The notes beneath the pieces are model-generated. The model saw only the letters and a list, made by a program, of their open reading frames with translations, searched no databases and had not been told where the DNA came from. A DNA stretch of 64,000 nucleotides from Acidimicrobiales bacterium (GTDB lineage: Bacteria > Actinomycetota > Acidimicrobiia > Acidimicrobiales > Poriferisodalaceae), in contig JASLTG010000010.1 in assembly GCA_030743005.1 (NCBI GenBank), positions 16,967 to 80,966 on the forward strand, given 5' to 3'. A program made the position numbers and the translations under genes. Position 1 is the stretch's first letter. Each line of letters opens with the position of its first letter. This document shows, piece by piece, positions 40,004 through 48,414 of this stretch.

Positions 40004-40433
40004 CTTCCCTCATCCAAGTGAGCTTCTGCCGCACCGTCCACCTTTTTTGCTTTGCGATGAAATCGTAGAATTAGAGCCCGGAGTATCGTGCACGGCGCTA
40101 TGGCATCTGACCGGTGACGAAGCCTTCTTCGAAGGACACTTTCCGGGACGACCGACCTTGCCTGGCGTGCTGATCGTGGAGGCCCTTGCTCAAACAGCGG
40201 GGCTAGCAGCTCTCAGTTCCCAAGAGTTCTCGGGAAGACTGCCCTTGTTTGGGGGGATAGACAAGGCTCGCTTTAGGCGACAGGTGCTCCCAGGTGAAAG
40301 CTTGACCCTTAAAGCTCGTTTAGGCAAGATGTCGCGAATGGCGGGTCGAGCTACGGGAGAAGCTTCCGTGGATGAAGAGCTTGCTTGCAAGGCAGAAATG
40401 ATGTTCATCATCGCCAATGCCGGTGACCTGTAA
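39996..40433 (+). CDS. fabZ: 3-hydroxyacyl-ACP dehydratase, FabZ-like
   Basis: Hot-dog-fold dehydratase of type II fatty acid synthesis. The 145-residue product has Leu-Leu-Pro-His-Arg-Pro-Pro-Phe-Leu-Leu, the catalytic histidine in Gly-His-Phe-Pro-Gly-Arg-Pro, and the catalytic glutamate in Val-Leu-Ile-Val-Glu-Ala-Leu-Ala-Gln. The fatty acid operon starting 5 kb away (fabDHG-acpP-fabF) has no dehydratase of its own, so this gene could supply that step. Confidence 0.9.
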   Translation: MSDFPHPSELLPHRPPFLLCDEIVELEPGVSCTALWHLTGDEAFFEGHFPGRPTLPGVLIVEALAQTAGLAALSSQEFSGRLPLFGGIDKARFRRQVLPGESLTLKARLGKMSRMAGRATGEASVDEELACKAEMMFIIANAGDL

Positions 40434-40436
40434 TTT
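40431..40436 (+). promoter_or_regulatory. -10 element of leaderless azlC with TTG start
   Basis: TAATTT, overlapping the fabZ stop codon, ends six bases before the TTG at 40443. It supports TTG initiation on a leaderless transcript. Confidence 0.5.
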
Positions 40437-40442
40437 TCGGCT

Positions 40443-41129
40443 TTGACGGTGGGTGAGCGGTTGAAGGCGTTTTGGTCTCGTCAACATCGGCGTGACGCTT
40501 TCTTATTGGGGCTGGCCGTTGGCACTTTCGGGGTCACCTTTGGAGTTCTGTCAGTATCTGCAGGGATTTCTGGATTACAGGCCGTAATGATGTCGCTCTT
40601 AATGTTTACCGGTGCGTCACAATTTGCTGCAGTTGGAGTCGTCAGCACAGGAGGTGACCCGGTATCGGCCTTTGGGACGGCACTTTTGTTGGCGGCACGT
40701 AACGGCGCCTATGCCTTATCGATGTCTCGCGTCATGCCTTCTGGGAAAGGAAGGCGCCTCATCGCCGCCCAGCTGATAATCGATGAGAGTACCGCTATGG
40801 CTGAGGCTCAATCCAACCTTGAAGAGACCCGGGAAGCATTTTGGATAACTGGTTTATCTGTGTTCTTCTTTTGGAATCTTGGGACTCTGATCGGAGTTCT
40901 GGTTGGTGGAGTCATCGGTAATCCATTGGTCTGGGGTCTTGACGCCGCATTTCCCGCTGGGTTCTTGGCGTTGCTGGCACCGCATTTGAAAGATCGGAAT
41001 AAGCGCAGGGCAGCTCTAATTGGTGCGGGAGTTGCTGCGGTGACAATCCCCTTCTTGCCCGCGGGTCTCCCGGTGCTCTTAGCGGCTTCAGGTGCCGTGG
41101 TAATGACGAAAATTGAGAAGAGAGAATGA
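40443..41129 (+). CDS. azlC: AzlC-family branched-chain amino acid exporter subunit
   Basis: Membrane permease of the LIV-E family, working with AzlD to export branched-chain amino acids. The 228-residue product has about six to seven helices and the family segment Gly-Ala-Ser-Gln-Phe-Ala-Ala-Val-Gly, then Ala-Arg-Asn-Gly-Ala-Tyr, and Asp-Glu-Ser-Thr-Ala-Met-Ala near residue 118. The TTG start at 40443 is favoured by promoter spacing; GTG at 40449 is an alternative. Pairs with azlD directly downstream. Confidence 0.9.
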   Translation: MTVGERLKAFWSRQHRRDAFLLGLAVGTFGVTFGVLSVSAGISGLQAVMMSLLMFTGASQFAAVGVVSTGGDPVSAFGTALLLAARNGAYALSMSRVMPSGKGRRLIAAQLIIDESTAMAEAQSNLEETREAFWITGLSVFFFWNLGTLIGVLVGGVIGNPLVWGLDAAFPAGFLALLAPHLKDRNKRRAALIGAGVAAVTIPFLPAGLPVLLAASGAVVMTKIEKRE

Positions 41130-41142
41130 AAGGTCGAAACAG

Positions 41143-41442
41143 ATGACCTGGTGGTTATTGGGTGGATTAGTAGCGGGATGCTATTTCTTTAAAATCAGTG
41201 GAGTGTTAGCGGCCGGGACTCTTCGTCTCTCCGGATCGGGACAGAGTTTTCTGGTGTATCTAACCCCAGCGGTTTTATCGGGACTGATAATTGTTCAGAC
41301 CTTCGACGGCGGTGGAAGTCTGACCGTTGGTGCGCTCACAGCCGGGGTAATAACCGGTGCTGCAGCTACTTGGATGAAAGCGCCGTTACCAGCGGTCTTG
41401 CTAGTGGCCTCAGCCACGACAGCAGTCATTCGTCTGCTATAG
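41143..41442 (+). CDS. azlD: AzlD-family branched-chain amino acid exporter subunit
   Basis: Small membrane partner of AzlC. The 99-residue product has about four hydrophobic helices; Thr-Pro-Ala-Val-Leu-Ser-Gly and Lys-Ala-Pro-Leu-Pro-Ala-Val-Leu are typical segments. The ATG at 41143, with AAAGG upstream, is preferred to an in-frame TTG at 41113 inside azlC. Ends seven bases from the converging fabF. Confidence 0.88.
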   Translation: MTWWLLGGLVAGCYFFKISGVLAAGTLRLSGSGQSFLVYLTPAVLSGLIIVQTFDGGGSLTVGALTAGVITGAAATWMKAPLPAVLLVASATTAVIRLL

Positions 41443-41449
41443 GAGTTAG

Positions 41450-42628
41450 CTATTCGGTTGGGGCCAAAACAATGGAACCATTGTGTCCACCAAAGCCAAA
41501 GGAATTTGACATTGAAGGTCCTGGCTCCCAATCCTGAGGGCTGCCGGCCACGAGATTGAATTCAGCCATCTCAGGGTCTGGCGTAGTGAATCCTGAGGTT
41601 GGTGGGATCTGTTTGTGAATGAATGACAAAAGAACAGCTGTGGCTTCTATCGCACCTGCGGCTCCAAGGGCATGTCCTGTAATTCCTTTGGTTGAAGTTA
41701 CGGGAGGGCCGTTGTCGCCAAATAGTTTCGACAATGCTTCAGCCTCAGCAGCATCGTTGAGGGGAGTGGAGGTCCCGTGCGCGTTGACAGAAGCGATGTC
41801 GTTGGGAGACAGTCCGGCATCTTCTATGGCTAACTGCATGCATCGCAGAGCCCCATCCCCGCCCGGAGCGGGCGCGGTTATATGGTGGGCATCCGCCGTG
41901 GACCCTGATCCTAGGACTTCTCCATATATGTGAACGCCGCGCTCTTTGGCCGATTCCATTTCTTCAAGGATCAGCGTCGCCGAACCTTCTGTCATCATGA
42001 AGCCATCTCGGTCTTTGTCGAAAGGCATTGATTGACCGGAGGAGGATAAAGCGGTCATGTTCTGAAAACCTGCCATGCCCACAGGTGACATGACTGATTC
42101 TGCACCTCCCGAAACAATTACATCGGCATATCCCATTTGGATAAGACGGGTGGCGTAACCAATCGCGTGTGTGCTGGCCGCACAGGCGGTGGTGATGGTT
42201 TCATTTGGCCCCTGAAGGCCGAAACGCATTGAGATAGCAGCCCCTGGAGCGTTCGGCATAATCATCGGAACCATGAACGGAGAAACCCTCCGTGCGCCTT
42301 TGCGGTCATGGACGAGCACTTGTTCTTCGAAGGTTTGTAACCCTCCAACTCCGGTTGCGTAGATAACGCCACAGCGTGCTGGATCAGAAGTTAGGTTCCC
42401 AGCGTCTTCGATAGCCATTGTCGCGCTCGCTGTCGCCATTTGTTGAGAACGGTCGGCTCTTCGAGCTTCTTTCGGGTTGTCGTAAAAGGCCAGGGGATCG
42501 AAATCGTGAATACGCCGCTCACCTTCAGGCGCCGCAGAATTCAATCCCTTCCAAAATGCTTCTAGCCCAATGCCTGCGCAGGAAACGACCCCTAGGCCGA
42601 CGATGGCTACCCTGCGCTTTTCGCTCAC
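41450..42628 (-). CDS. fabF: 3-oxoacyl-ACP synthase II FabF
   Basis: Condensing enzyme elongating acyl-ACP with malonyl-ACP. The 392-residue thiolase-fold product has the nucleophile Cys in Thr-Ala-Cys-Ala-Ala-Ser-Thr-His-Ala, and the catalytic histidines in Asn-Ala-His-Gly-Thr-Ser-Thr and Gly-His-Ala-Leu-Gly-Ala-Ala-Gly. It ends with the conserved Ser-Phe-Gly-Phe-Gly-Gly-His-Asn. The GTG overlaps the acpP stop. Last gene of the fab operon. Confidence 0.95.
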   Translation of the reverse strand: MSEKRRVAIVGLGVVSCAGIGLEAFWKGLNSAAPEGERRIHDFDPLAFYDNPKEARRADRSQQMATASATMAIEDAGNLTSDPARCGVIYATGVGGLQTFEEQVLVHDRKGARRVSPFMVPMIMPNAPGAAISMRFGLQGPNETITTACAASTHAIGYATRLIQMGYADVIVSGGAESVMSPVGMAGFQNMTALSSSGQSMPFDKDRDGFMMTEGSATLILEEMESAKERGVHIYGEVLGSGSTADAHHITAPAPGGDGALRCMQLAIEDAGLSPNDIASVNAHGTSTPLNDAAEAEALSKLFGDNGPPVTSTKGITGHALGAAGAIEATAVLLSFIHKQIPPTSGFTTPDPEMAEFNLVAGSPQDWEPGPSMSNSFGFGGHNGSIVLAPTE

Positions 42629-42858
42629 AGTTTCGACTCAACCAAAGCCACAGCATCGCCGACAGTGGCAACGTCAGCCAGTTCTTCTTCTTCGACGGTA
42701 ATGTCGAACTCTTCTTCAAGAGCCATTACCAACTCGACTAAATCTAGGCTGTCTGCGTCAAGATCATCAGCAAAGTTGGCTTCGGTGGTAACAGCGGACG
42801 CATCCACTGCAAGCACCTCCACGGCACAGTTTTTGAATCGCTCGAAGTTGTCACTCAT
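42625..42858 (-). CDS. acpP: Acyl carrier protein AcpP
   Basis: Carrier of growing acyl chains. The 77-residue product has the 4'-phosphopantetheine attachment serine in Asp-Ala-Asp-Ser-Leu-Asp-Leu-Val-Glu, a four-helix acidic sequence, and the C-terminal Thr-Val-Gly-Asp-Ala-Val. The ATG at 42858, preceded by AGGAAC, replaces a longer in-frame start at 42936 that would overlap fabG. Between fabG and fabF as in many bacteria. Confidence 0.96.
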   Translation of the reverse strand: MSDNFERFKNCAVEVLAVDASAVTTEANFADDLDADSLDLVELVMALEEEFDITVEEEELADVATVGDAVALVESKL

Positions 42859-42907
42859 TGAGGTGTTCCTTGTGTCATTGGACAATGCGAAGTGTAGATG
42901 GTTTGCG

Positions 42908-43621
42908 TCAATGCCCCATGCCAAGTCCACCATCAATCGGGATTACGGCACCCGTTATGTAGGCAGCGGATTCGGAAGCGAGAAAAGCAACGGTCTGAGC
43001 TATTTCATCGGGTTGAGCCACACGGCCCAAAGGGACTTGATCTGTAATCGAGGACTGTTGTTCTTCGGTTAGGGAAGCGAACATTTCTGTTGCTACAGGG
43101 CCAGGGGAAACGATATTTGCGGTGATGTTGCGTGACCCGAGTTCACGAGCCATGGATCTCGCCATTCCTATGAGGCCAGCCTTGCTGGCGGCATAGTTGA
43201 CTTGGCCAGCTGAGCCCAAGAGCCCAACGACCGAAGAAACGAAAATTAGGCGGCCCCAGCGGGCCCTGAGCATGGTTCTAGTGGCTCTGCGCGCCATCCG
43301 ATAGGAGCCGGTGAGGTTGGTCTCTATCACTTCAGAGAAATCTTCATCGGACATTCGAAGTAGGAGTTGGTCACGGGTGATGCCGGCATTGGCGACAAGA
43401 ACTTCTACTGAACCGAGTTCAGCTTCGATCGTTTCAAATGCGCTTTCGACGGCAGACGGATCGGTTTGATCGCAGGGAACCGACAGGATTCGGTCGTCAA
43501 CTGATTCAGGGTTCCGGGCTGTTATTGCGACGCGATGACCTTGTTCTGCCAGGAGTTGTGCCGAAGCGAGACCAATGCCCCTATTACCTCCCGTTACAAG
43601 CACCGTTCTGGGCGCACTCAT
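42908..43621 (-). CDS. fabG: 3-oxoacyl-ACP reductase FabG
   Basis: NADPH-dependent short-chain dehydrogenase reducing 3-oxoacyl-ACP. The 237-residue product has Thr-Gly-Gly-Asn-Arg-Gly-Ile-Gly, Asn-Ala-Gly-Ile-Thr-Arg-Asp, the catalytic Ser in Val-Ser-Ser-Val-Val-Gly, and Tyr-x-x-x-Lys in Tyr-Ala-Ala-Ser-Lys. The ATG at 43621 overlaps the fabH stop as ATGA and is preferred over the in-frame ATG at 43633. Confidence 0.95.
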   Translation of the reverse strand: MSAPRTVLVTGGNRGIGLASAQLLAEQGHRVAITARNPESVDDRILSVPCDQTDPSAVESAFETIEAELGSVEVLVANAGITRDQLLLRMSDEDFSEVIETNLTGSYRMARRATRTMLRARWGRLIFVSSVVGLLGSAGQVNYAASKAGLIGMARSMARELGSRNITANIVSPGPVATEMFASLTEEQQSSITDQVPLGRVAQPDEIAQTVAFLASESAAYITGAVIPIDGGLGMGH

Positions 43622-44562
43622 ATGCCATCCCATGTGATGACCGCGGCAGCTGAGGTCATGCCAGCGCCAAATCCGACTAGAAGAAGGTTGTCGCCTTTGT
43701 TGACTCGGCCTTGTGTCCAGGCATCTTCAAGTGCAAGCGGTATCGAAGCAGACGAAGTATTGCCTGTCTTGTGAATGACCATGGAGGCCTTCTCATAAGG
43801 AATTCCTAAACGCTTGCACGATGCTTCAACGATGCGGACATTTGCCTGATGAGGGACCACGAGATCAATCGCGTCCGGGGATAGGTTCGCCATTTCAAGT
43901 GATTTCCTGGCTGCATTTTCCATTGCCAGCACCGCATTTTTGAAAATTGCTTGTCCTGCCATTTGGATCTTGTCATCGAAGTCACAAAACAATGCCTCTT
44001 CGAGGGCGCCATTGCTATCAACGTGCCAGCCGTGGAGGTCTCCTGGTCCGTCAGTCTTTTCGATGATGGCAGCACCAGCCCCATCGGCGAACAAAATGCA
44101 GGTACTCCGGTCCGTCCAGTCGGTTAGCCGTGAAAGGGTTTCGGCGCCTATCACTAGGATCCGACTATGCCCCATTTGGATGAAGCCGTGAGCGGCGATA
44201 AGGCCGTACACGAACCCCGAACAGGCAGCATTTAGGTCCATAGCTCCGCAACGCAACCCGAGGAGCTCTTGGACCGTTGAGGCCGTAGCTGGTACTTGTC
44301 GATCGGGGCTGGTGGTTGCGAGGATGAGCAAGTCGATAGATGCAGGGTCGACACCTGAACGTTCGATTGCCATTTGTGCTGCTTCTGCAGCCAGGCCAGA
44401 TGTGCTGCCGCCAATACGTCGTTCGTGGATTCCTGAGCGTTCAACTATCCACTGGTGACTTGTGTCGACCATCTGTTCTAGATCATGGTTAGTCACGACT
44501 TTGTCTGGAAGTGCTGTGCCGACCGACAACATGCGAGCGCCGGATATGGCTGTTGAAGTCAT
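43618..44562 (-). CDS. fabH: 3-oxoacyl-ACP synthase III FabH
   Basis: Initiating condensing enzyme joining an acyl-CoA starter to malonyl-ACP. The 314-residue product has the catalytic triad Cys (Asn-Ala-Ala-Cys-Ser-Gly), His (Val-Pro-His-Gln-Ala-Asn) and Asn (Thr-Gly-Asn-Thr-Ser-Ser-Ala), and Ser-Gly-Ile-His-Glu-Arg-Arg near the N-terminus. The ATG at 44562 with AGGAAA upstream is preferred over 44616, which overlaps fabD. Ten bases separate it from fabD. Confidence 0.95.
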   Translation of the reverse strand: MTSTAISGARMLSVGTALPDKVVTNHDLEQMVDTSHQWIVERSGIHERRIGGSTSGLAAEAAQMAIERSGVDPASIDLLILATTSPDRQVPATASTVQELLGLRCGAMDLNAACSGFVYGLIAAHGFIQMGHSRILVIGAETLSRLTDWTDRSTCILFADGAGAAIIEKTDGPGDLHGWHVDSNGALEEALFCDFDDKIQMAGQAIFKNAVLAMENAARKSLEMANLSPDAIDLVVPHQANVRIVEASCKRLGIPYEKASMVIHKTGNTSSASIPLALEDAWTQGRVNKGDNLLLVGFGAGMTSAAAVITWDGI

Positions 44563-44572
44563 CGGCGGTTTC

Positions 44573-45751
44573 CTACTTCGTCCGTAGCCATGCAATTGGT
44601 TGCCTGGCTGTAACACGTTCGTTCTCTAAAGCCATGAACTCCATAAGAAGTCCGGCAAAAGGTGATCGTACTTCCTCTTCGGCGACCCATCCGACCACAT
44701 CACCGACGCTAATCGGCTGGTCGCCGCTAATTCCTTGTTTTGGAACGAAGACCCCAGCGCAGGGACTCACAACTAGGCGTTCGGTTACATAAAGGTGTTC
44801 TCCAGCTCCGCTGCCACCTTGGCCAGAAGACCTCAGATCGGTAACGGTCGCCAATAAGGTGTCTACGTCTTCTGGCGTTGCGACTGACAACGTATTCACT
44901 TCTTTTAGCGTGCGTTTCGCCATACCAGTGAGAACTGTTCCCGGGCCTAACTCAACGAATGTTGAACAGCCCAATTCCTGCAACGTATAAAGACTTTGTC
45001 TCCACTGAACAGGACTACAGAGCTGGCTCGCTAGGAGCTGCGGCCATTCTTCAGCATCTTTTCTGGCAGCGGCATCAACATTGGCAACGACTGGTATGGC
45101 TGGGGCTCGAACTTCAACCTCGGCGAGCGCTTTGCGTAGTCGATCTCTCGCTGGTGCCATAAACGGTGTATGAAAAGCTCCACCTACAGGCAGCCCCATA
45201 GCTCTTTTCGCACCCAGCTCTTTGGCCTTTTCGCTGGCATCTTCCACTGCTGTTGGAGACCCCGCTATCACGATCTGACCAGGGGCGTTGTAGTTTGCTA
45301 CCCAAACATCGCCATCTACTCTGGCGCAGGCAGCCACCACAAGATCATCATCTAAGCCGAGCACCGCGGCCATGGTGCCATCTTGTTCGTCCGCAGCTAC
45401 TTGCATGGCTTCACCACGTTCCGCGACTAACCGGACGGCGTCTTCAAAAGACAGAGCACCGCTTGCGCAAAGAGCGCTGTACTCACCCAGTGAGTGGCCG
45501 GCCGCGAGGTTGGGGACGACACCGGTACGTTCAACGGCATCCAAAACCACCATGCTGAGAACGAAGGTTGTTAATTGGCTATTTCGTGTTTGCTTTAATT
45601 CGTCGGCATCAGCCTCGAGTAGGAGCTGACTAACGTCACGTCCACATGCCGCAGATGCCTCATCTACTAGTTCCCAACTTTCATGTTCAACCCATTCCGA
45701 ACCCATAGCGGGTTTTTGTGAGCCTTGACCAGGAAATGTGAATGCCAGCAC
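44573..45751 (-). CDS. fabD: Malonyl-CoA:ACP transacylase FabD fused to a lysine-less biotinyl/lipoyl-like domain
   Basis: Loads malonyl groups onto ACP. Residues about 1-300 are a standard FabD: Gly-Gln-Gly-Ser-Gln, nucleophile in Gly-His-Ser-Leu-Gly-Glu-Tyr, catalytic His in Gly-Ala-Phe-His-Thr-Pro-Phe. After a Gly/Ser-rich linker (about 308-318) comes a roughly 75-residue barrel-sandwich-type domain (Val-Ser-Pro-Cys-Ala-Gly-Val-Phe, Val-Gly-Asp-Val-Val-Gly-Trp, Val-Arg-Ser-Pro-Phe-Ala-Gly-Leu-Leu, then Pro-Ile-Ala-Trp-Leu). It resembles BCCP, but the hairpin bearing the modified lysine is missing. FabD alone is usually about 310 residues; this is 392. First gene of the fab operon, GTG after GGGAGG. 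Confidence 0.92.
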   Translation of the reverse strand: MLAFTFPGQGSQKPAMGSEWVEHESWELVDEASAACGRDVSQLLLEADADELKQTRNSQLTTFVLSMVVLDAVERTGVVPNLAAGHSLGEYSALCASGALSFEDAVRLVAERGEAMQVAADEQDGTMAAVLGLDDDLVVAACARVDGDVWVANYNAPGQIVIAGSPTAVEDASEKAKELGAKRAMGLPVGGAFHTPFMAPARDRLRKALAEVEVRAPAIPVVANVDAAARKDAEEWPQLLASQLCSPVQWRQSLYTLQELGCSTFVELGPGTVLTGMAKRTLKEVNTLSVATPEDVDTLLATVTDLRSSGQGGSGAGEHLYVTERLVVSPCAGVFVPKQGISGDQPISVGDVVGWVAEEEVRSPFAGLLMEFMALENERVTARQPIAWLRTK

Positions 45752-45950
45752 GCAGCCTCCCTATGCGGTCACCTTCTTGTGGGTTGGACCGCATCGTGGT
45801 CCGAAAGGTTTCACATGGTCATGCGAAACTTATGGACCATGGCTGAAGGTAGAGGGTACGGGAAACATCGATCGCTAGGTGGGAATGACGACAATATGGG
45901 CCAAGAACCTCTAAAAACCCCCGTTTTGGCCGGTAACCTCAGCGTTTGCC

Positions 45951-46033
45951 GCCCGGGTGGTGGAATGGCAGACACGGAGGATTCAAAATCCTCTGCCCTC
46001 ACGGGCGTGCGGGTTCAAATCCCGCTCCGGGCA
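45951..46033 (+). tRNA. tRNA-Leu (anticodon CAA)
   Basis: Class II tRNA. The seven-base acceptor stem pairs GCCCGGG with TCCGGGC, with discriminator A at 46033. The anticodon stem GAGGA/TCCTC closes the loop TTCAAAA, giving anticodon CAA (decodes UUG). A long variable arm with stem GCCC/GGGC is present. The T arm is GCGGG, TTCAAAT, CCCGC. CCA is not encoded. Confidence 0.96.
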
Positions 46034-46079
46034 CTAGATCCTTTGAGCCAGAGCCCTGCAAGGCTCATACCGTTGCATC

Positions 46080-46085
46080 TAGCGT
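46080..46085 (+). promoter_or_regulatory. -10 element of leaderless SDR gene
   Basis: TAGCGT ends six bases before the ATG at 46092. The in-frame GTG at 46086 directly abuts the hexamer and is unlikely to be used. Confidence 0.55.
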
Positions 46086-46091
46086 GTGTCT

Positions 46092-46967
46092 ATGACGGTT
46101 GATCCCTACTCTTCGTGGACTGATGACGAGCTCGCAACGCTGGCTCACGGCTTTCGGGACGATCTTTACCAGGGTCAGGTAGCCCTAGTAACTGGGGGAG
46201 CTGGAGGCATTGGTAGAGCGATTTGCATGCTCCTAGGGCGTCTAGGCGCCCGAATCGTGACGTGTGGCCGAGATGAACATAAATTAGAACAGCTGCGAAA
46301 ATCTTTGGAAACTCAGGGCATAGATGTTGTTACGACCCAAGCAAATGTTCGTGACCCCGAACAGGTGGCCAGCCTTTTTGAGAAGATCTGGGAAAAGTTC
46401 GACAGATTGGACCTAGTTGTCAACAATGCGGGCGGCCAGTTCGCAGCACCAGCAAGTGATATATCGCCTAAGGGATGGGCTGCTGTGGTTGAGACCAACT
46501 TGTATGGCCCTTGGTATGTTATGCAAAAAGCGGCACAAACATGGATCGAGCGAGAGCGCGCTGGCTCGATTGTGAACATAGGAACAATCACCGGCCGCGC
46601 TTCGGTGGGTATCCCTCACACGGCTGCTGCACGAGCTGGCGCAGAGAGCCTTTCGGCTTCGCTAAGTGTGGAATGGGCACCCCACCAAATACGGGTCAAC
46701 ACAGTTGCAGTTGGTGTTGTGCGCAGCCCAGGTTTAGTGAACTACCCCAACGAAGCCCGCCCCTCCTTCGACCACAATCCGCAACGGCGATTAGGCGATG
46801 TCCAAGACGTTGCCCAAGCGGTAGCATTTCTCGGTTCTCCTGCCATGGCTTCGTTCGTGACAGGTGAAACATTCCATGTAGCAGGAGGAGAGCAGGTGTG
46901 GGGAGAATATTGGGCCCTTGGAAAACCCGACTATTTTCGTGTTGTGGACACACCAGAATCGCAATAG
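46092..46967 (+). CDS. Short-chain dehydrogenase, 2,4-dienoyl-CoA / trans-2-enoyl-CoA reductase-like
   Basis: NADP(H)-binding Rossmann protein of 291 residues with Thr-Gly-Gly-Ala-Gly-Gly-Ile-Gly and Asn-Asn-Ala-Gly-Gly-Gln-Phe. The usual Tyr-x-x-x-Lys is replaced by Thr-Ala-Ala-Ala-Arg within His-Thr-Ala-Ala-Ala-Arg-Ala-Gly. This pattern is seen in peroxisomal-type enoyl-CoA and dienoyl-CoA reductases rather than classical SDRs, so a role in unsaturated acyl-CoA reduction is likely. Starts 58 bases after tRNA-Leu. Confidence 0.85.
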   Translation: MTVDPYSSWTDDELATLAHGFRDDLYQGQVALVTGGAGGIGRAICMLLGRLGARIVTCGRDEHKLEQLRKSLETQGIDVVTTQANVRDPEQVASLFEKIWEKFDRLDLVVNNAGGQFAAPASDISPKGWAAVVETNLYGPWYVMQKAAQTWIERERAGSIVNIGTITGRASVGIPHTAAARAGAESLSASLSVEWAPHQIRVNTVAVGVVRSPGLVNYPNEARPSFDHNPQRRLGDVQDVAQAVAFLGSPAMASFVTGETFHVAGGEQVWGEYWALGKPDYFRVVDTPESQ

Positions 46968-46983
46968 TTGAGGAAACCGAAAA

Positions 46984-47979
46984 ATGAGCAATCGAATAGA
47001 CACCACGCGTTTACAGGAGATAGCAAGGGCCTATACAGCGTCAGCAGTTTTGTATGCCGCCCTAGATGTAGGTCTGTTCACTCAGGTGAGCGGCGGCTGC
47101 AGGACAGAAAAAGCTTTAGTAGCTGCAACCGGGCTGCGACCCATTGATGTCGACAGGCTTGTTTCTTGCGCTCTAAGCCTCGAACTTCTCGATTGGGATG
47201 GCAATGAACTTTGCAATGCACCCGACGTTGAGACCTATCTCGTGGAAGGAAAGGAACGATACGCAGGCCCCTGGATGATGTTCACCCGACCCGATGTGTC
47301 GGGTTGGTTCCAAATGACAGAAAAGATGCGGGAACCAGATTCAACCAAACTCGGAATGTATGACGAACTAACTGTCGAATCAGCGCGTAAATATCATCAA
47401 GCGACCTCAAGTATTGGATTCGGCGCCGCTAGGCGATTTGTGCGAACGGTTGATTTGTCGAACCGTAAGCACCTACTTGACCTGGGTGGCGGGTCAGGCG
47501 CCTACAGCATCACTTCGGTAGAACAGTTCGAGGGGCTCAAGGCAACAGTGCTGGACTTGCCACCTGTTGTTGTAGCGACTCAGGAATACATCAACGACGC
47601 CGGCGTTGAGGATCGCGTTTCAACGGTAGGCGCTGATTTCACCGAGGGGGAATTTCCGTCACCGGTGGATGTAGTTGTGATGGCTAGCAATATGCCTATC
47701 TACGATGGTGAAGTCATTGGAGGCGTCGTGGCTAGAGCTTTCCGCGCTCTAGAAGCAGGTGGCGAAATGCATCTGATTGGGGAGATGCTTGCTGACGACC
47801 GGAAGAGCCCAGTCGACGCAGCCATGTGGGGTATGAATGAACTGATCTGTGGTAGTCAGGGGCGGGCCCACACTCGTGCTGAATGTGAGAACTATTTCAG
47901 ATCAGCAGGATTCGTGGATGTAGAAGTCACTGATTTTGTTCCAGGCATCCTTGCCCGGTGCGTTGGGAAGAAGCCCTAA
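46984..47979 (+). CDS. O-methyltransferase-like SAM-dependent methyltransferase
   Basis: 331-residue protein with the two-part architecture of small-molecule O-methyltransferases (hydroxyneurosporene or acetylserotonin type). An N-terminal winged-helix dimerisation domain spans about residues 1-90. The Rossmann domain has Leu-Leu-Asp-Leu-Gly-Gly-Gly-Ser-Gly, Val-Leu-Asp-Leu-Pro-Pro-Val and Arg-Ala-Leu-Glu-Ala-Gly-Gly. The catalytic His of some plant enzymes is not evident. Substrate unknown. GAGGAAA precedes the ATG and the SDR gene ends 16 bases upstream, so they probably form an operon. Confidence 0.85.
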   Translation: MSNRIDTTRLQEIARAYTASAVLYAALDVGLFTQVSGGCRTEKALVAATGLRPIDVDRLVSCALSLELLDWDGNELCNAPDVETYLVEGKERYAGPWMMFTRPDVSGWFQMTEKMREPDSTKLGMYDELTVESARKYHQATSSIGFGAARRFVRTVDLSNRKHLLDLGGGSGAYSITSVEQFEGLKATVLDLPPVVVATQEYINDAGVEDRVSTVGADFTEGEFPSPVDVVVMASNMPIYDGEVIGGVVARAFRALEAGGEMHLIGEMLADDRKSPVDAAMWGMNELICGSQGRAHTRAECENYFRSAGFVDVEVTDFVPGILARCVGKKP

Positions 47980-48012
47980 AGGCTCAGGGTAGGAAACGCA
48001 CGCTTTGTCAGC

Positions 48013-48018
48013 TAGATT
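48013..48018 (+). promoter_or_regulatory. -10 element before the 97-residue coiled-coil gene
   Basis: TAGATT ends nine bases before the ATG at 48028, giving at most a two- or three-base leader. Confidence 0.45.
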
Positions 48019-48027
48019 TTCTGCCCC

Positions 48028-48321
48028 ATGTCAATTCGGACTGTAGAGCGGCAACTCCGTCGAACGAGCGAGCAAATAGCTAATTTGCGAGCCGAACTGG
48101 TGTTCCTCGAAGAACAGTTCACTCATTTATCTGAAGAGGCTGAAACGGCGAGAATTTACGCTTTAGTGTCTGAGACGCCGATATCTGAAAGAACCCACCA
48201 ACGAGCAGCGCGACACGCCAACGTAATCGGCCAACAGCGCAATCAGTTGGTCGCCCGCCTCGGCCAGCTAGAAGGGCAGCAAGATTCACTTCTCGACCGG
48301 ATTATTGGCCGATTGAATTGA
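48028..48321 (+). CDS. Small coiled-coil protein
   Basis: 97 residues, nearly all helical and rich in Gln, Glu, Leu and Arg. Heptad-like repeats (Leu-Arg-Arg-Thr-Ser-Glu-Gln-Ile-Ala-Asn-Leu) are broken by a Pro near residue 52 and resume to the end, suggesting a helical hairpin. No enzymatic motif or family recognised. Placed just upstream of the ANTAR regulator; a functional link is possible but not shown. Confidence 0.72.
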   Translation: MSIRTVERQLRRTSEQIANLRAELVFLEEQFTHLSEEAETARIYALVSETPISERTHQRAARHANVIGQQRNQLVARLGQLEGQQDSLLDRIIGRLN

Positions 48322-48359
48322 TGAAGGTCTTGTAGCGAAGAGGCATTGCTCCGATTCGC

Positions 48360-48365
48360 TAGGGT
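48360..48365 (+). promoter_or_regulatory. Candidate -10 element for the ANTAR regulator
   Basis: TAGGGT about 50 bases upstream of the TTG start. Unlike most neighbours this would leave a 40-odd-base leader carrying a GAGGAA ribosome site. Confidence 0.4.
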
Positions 48366-48414
48366 TATAGGGCCACTCCAGAGGCTACTCGTCTCATGAT
48401 CCACGAGGAATCCG

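Noticed and set aside
45725..46102. Open frame of 125 codons running across tRNA-Leu
   Set aside because: It overlaps the tRNA, lacks a ribosome site and resembles no protein.
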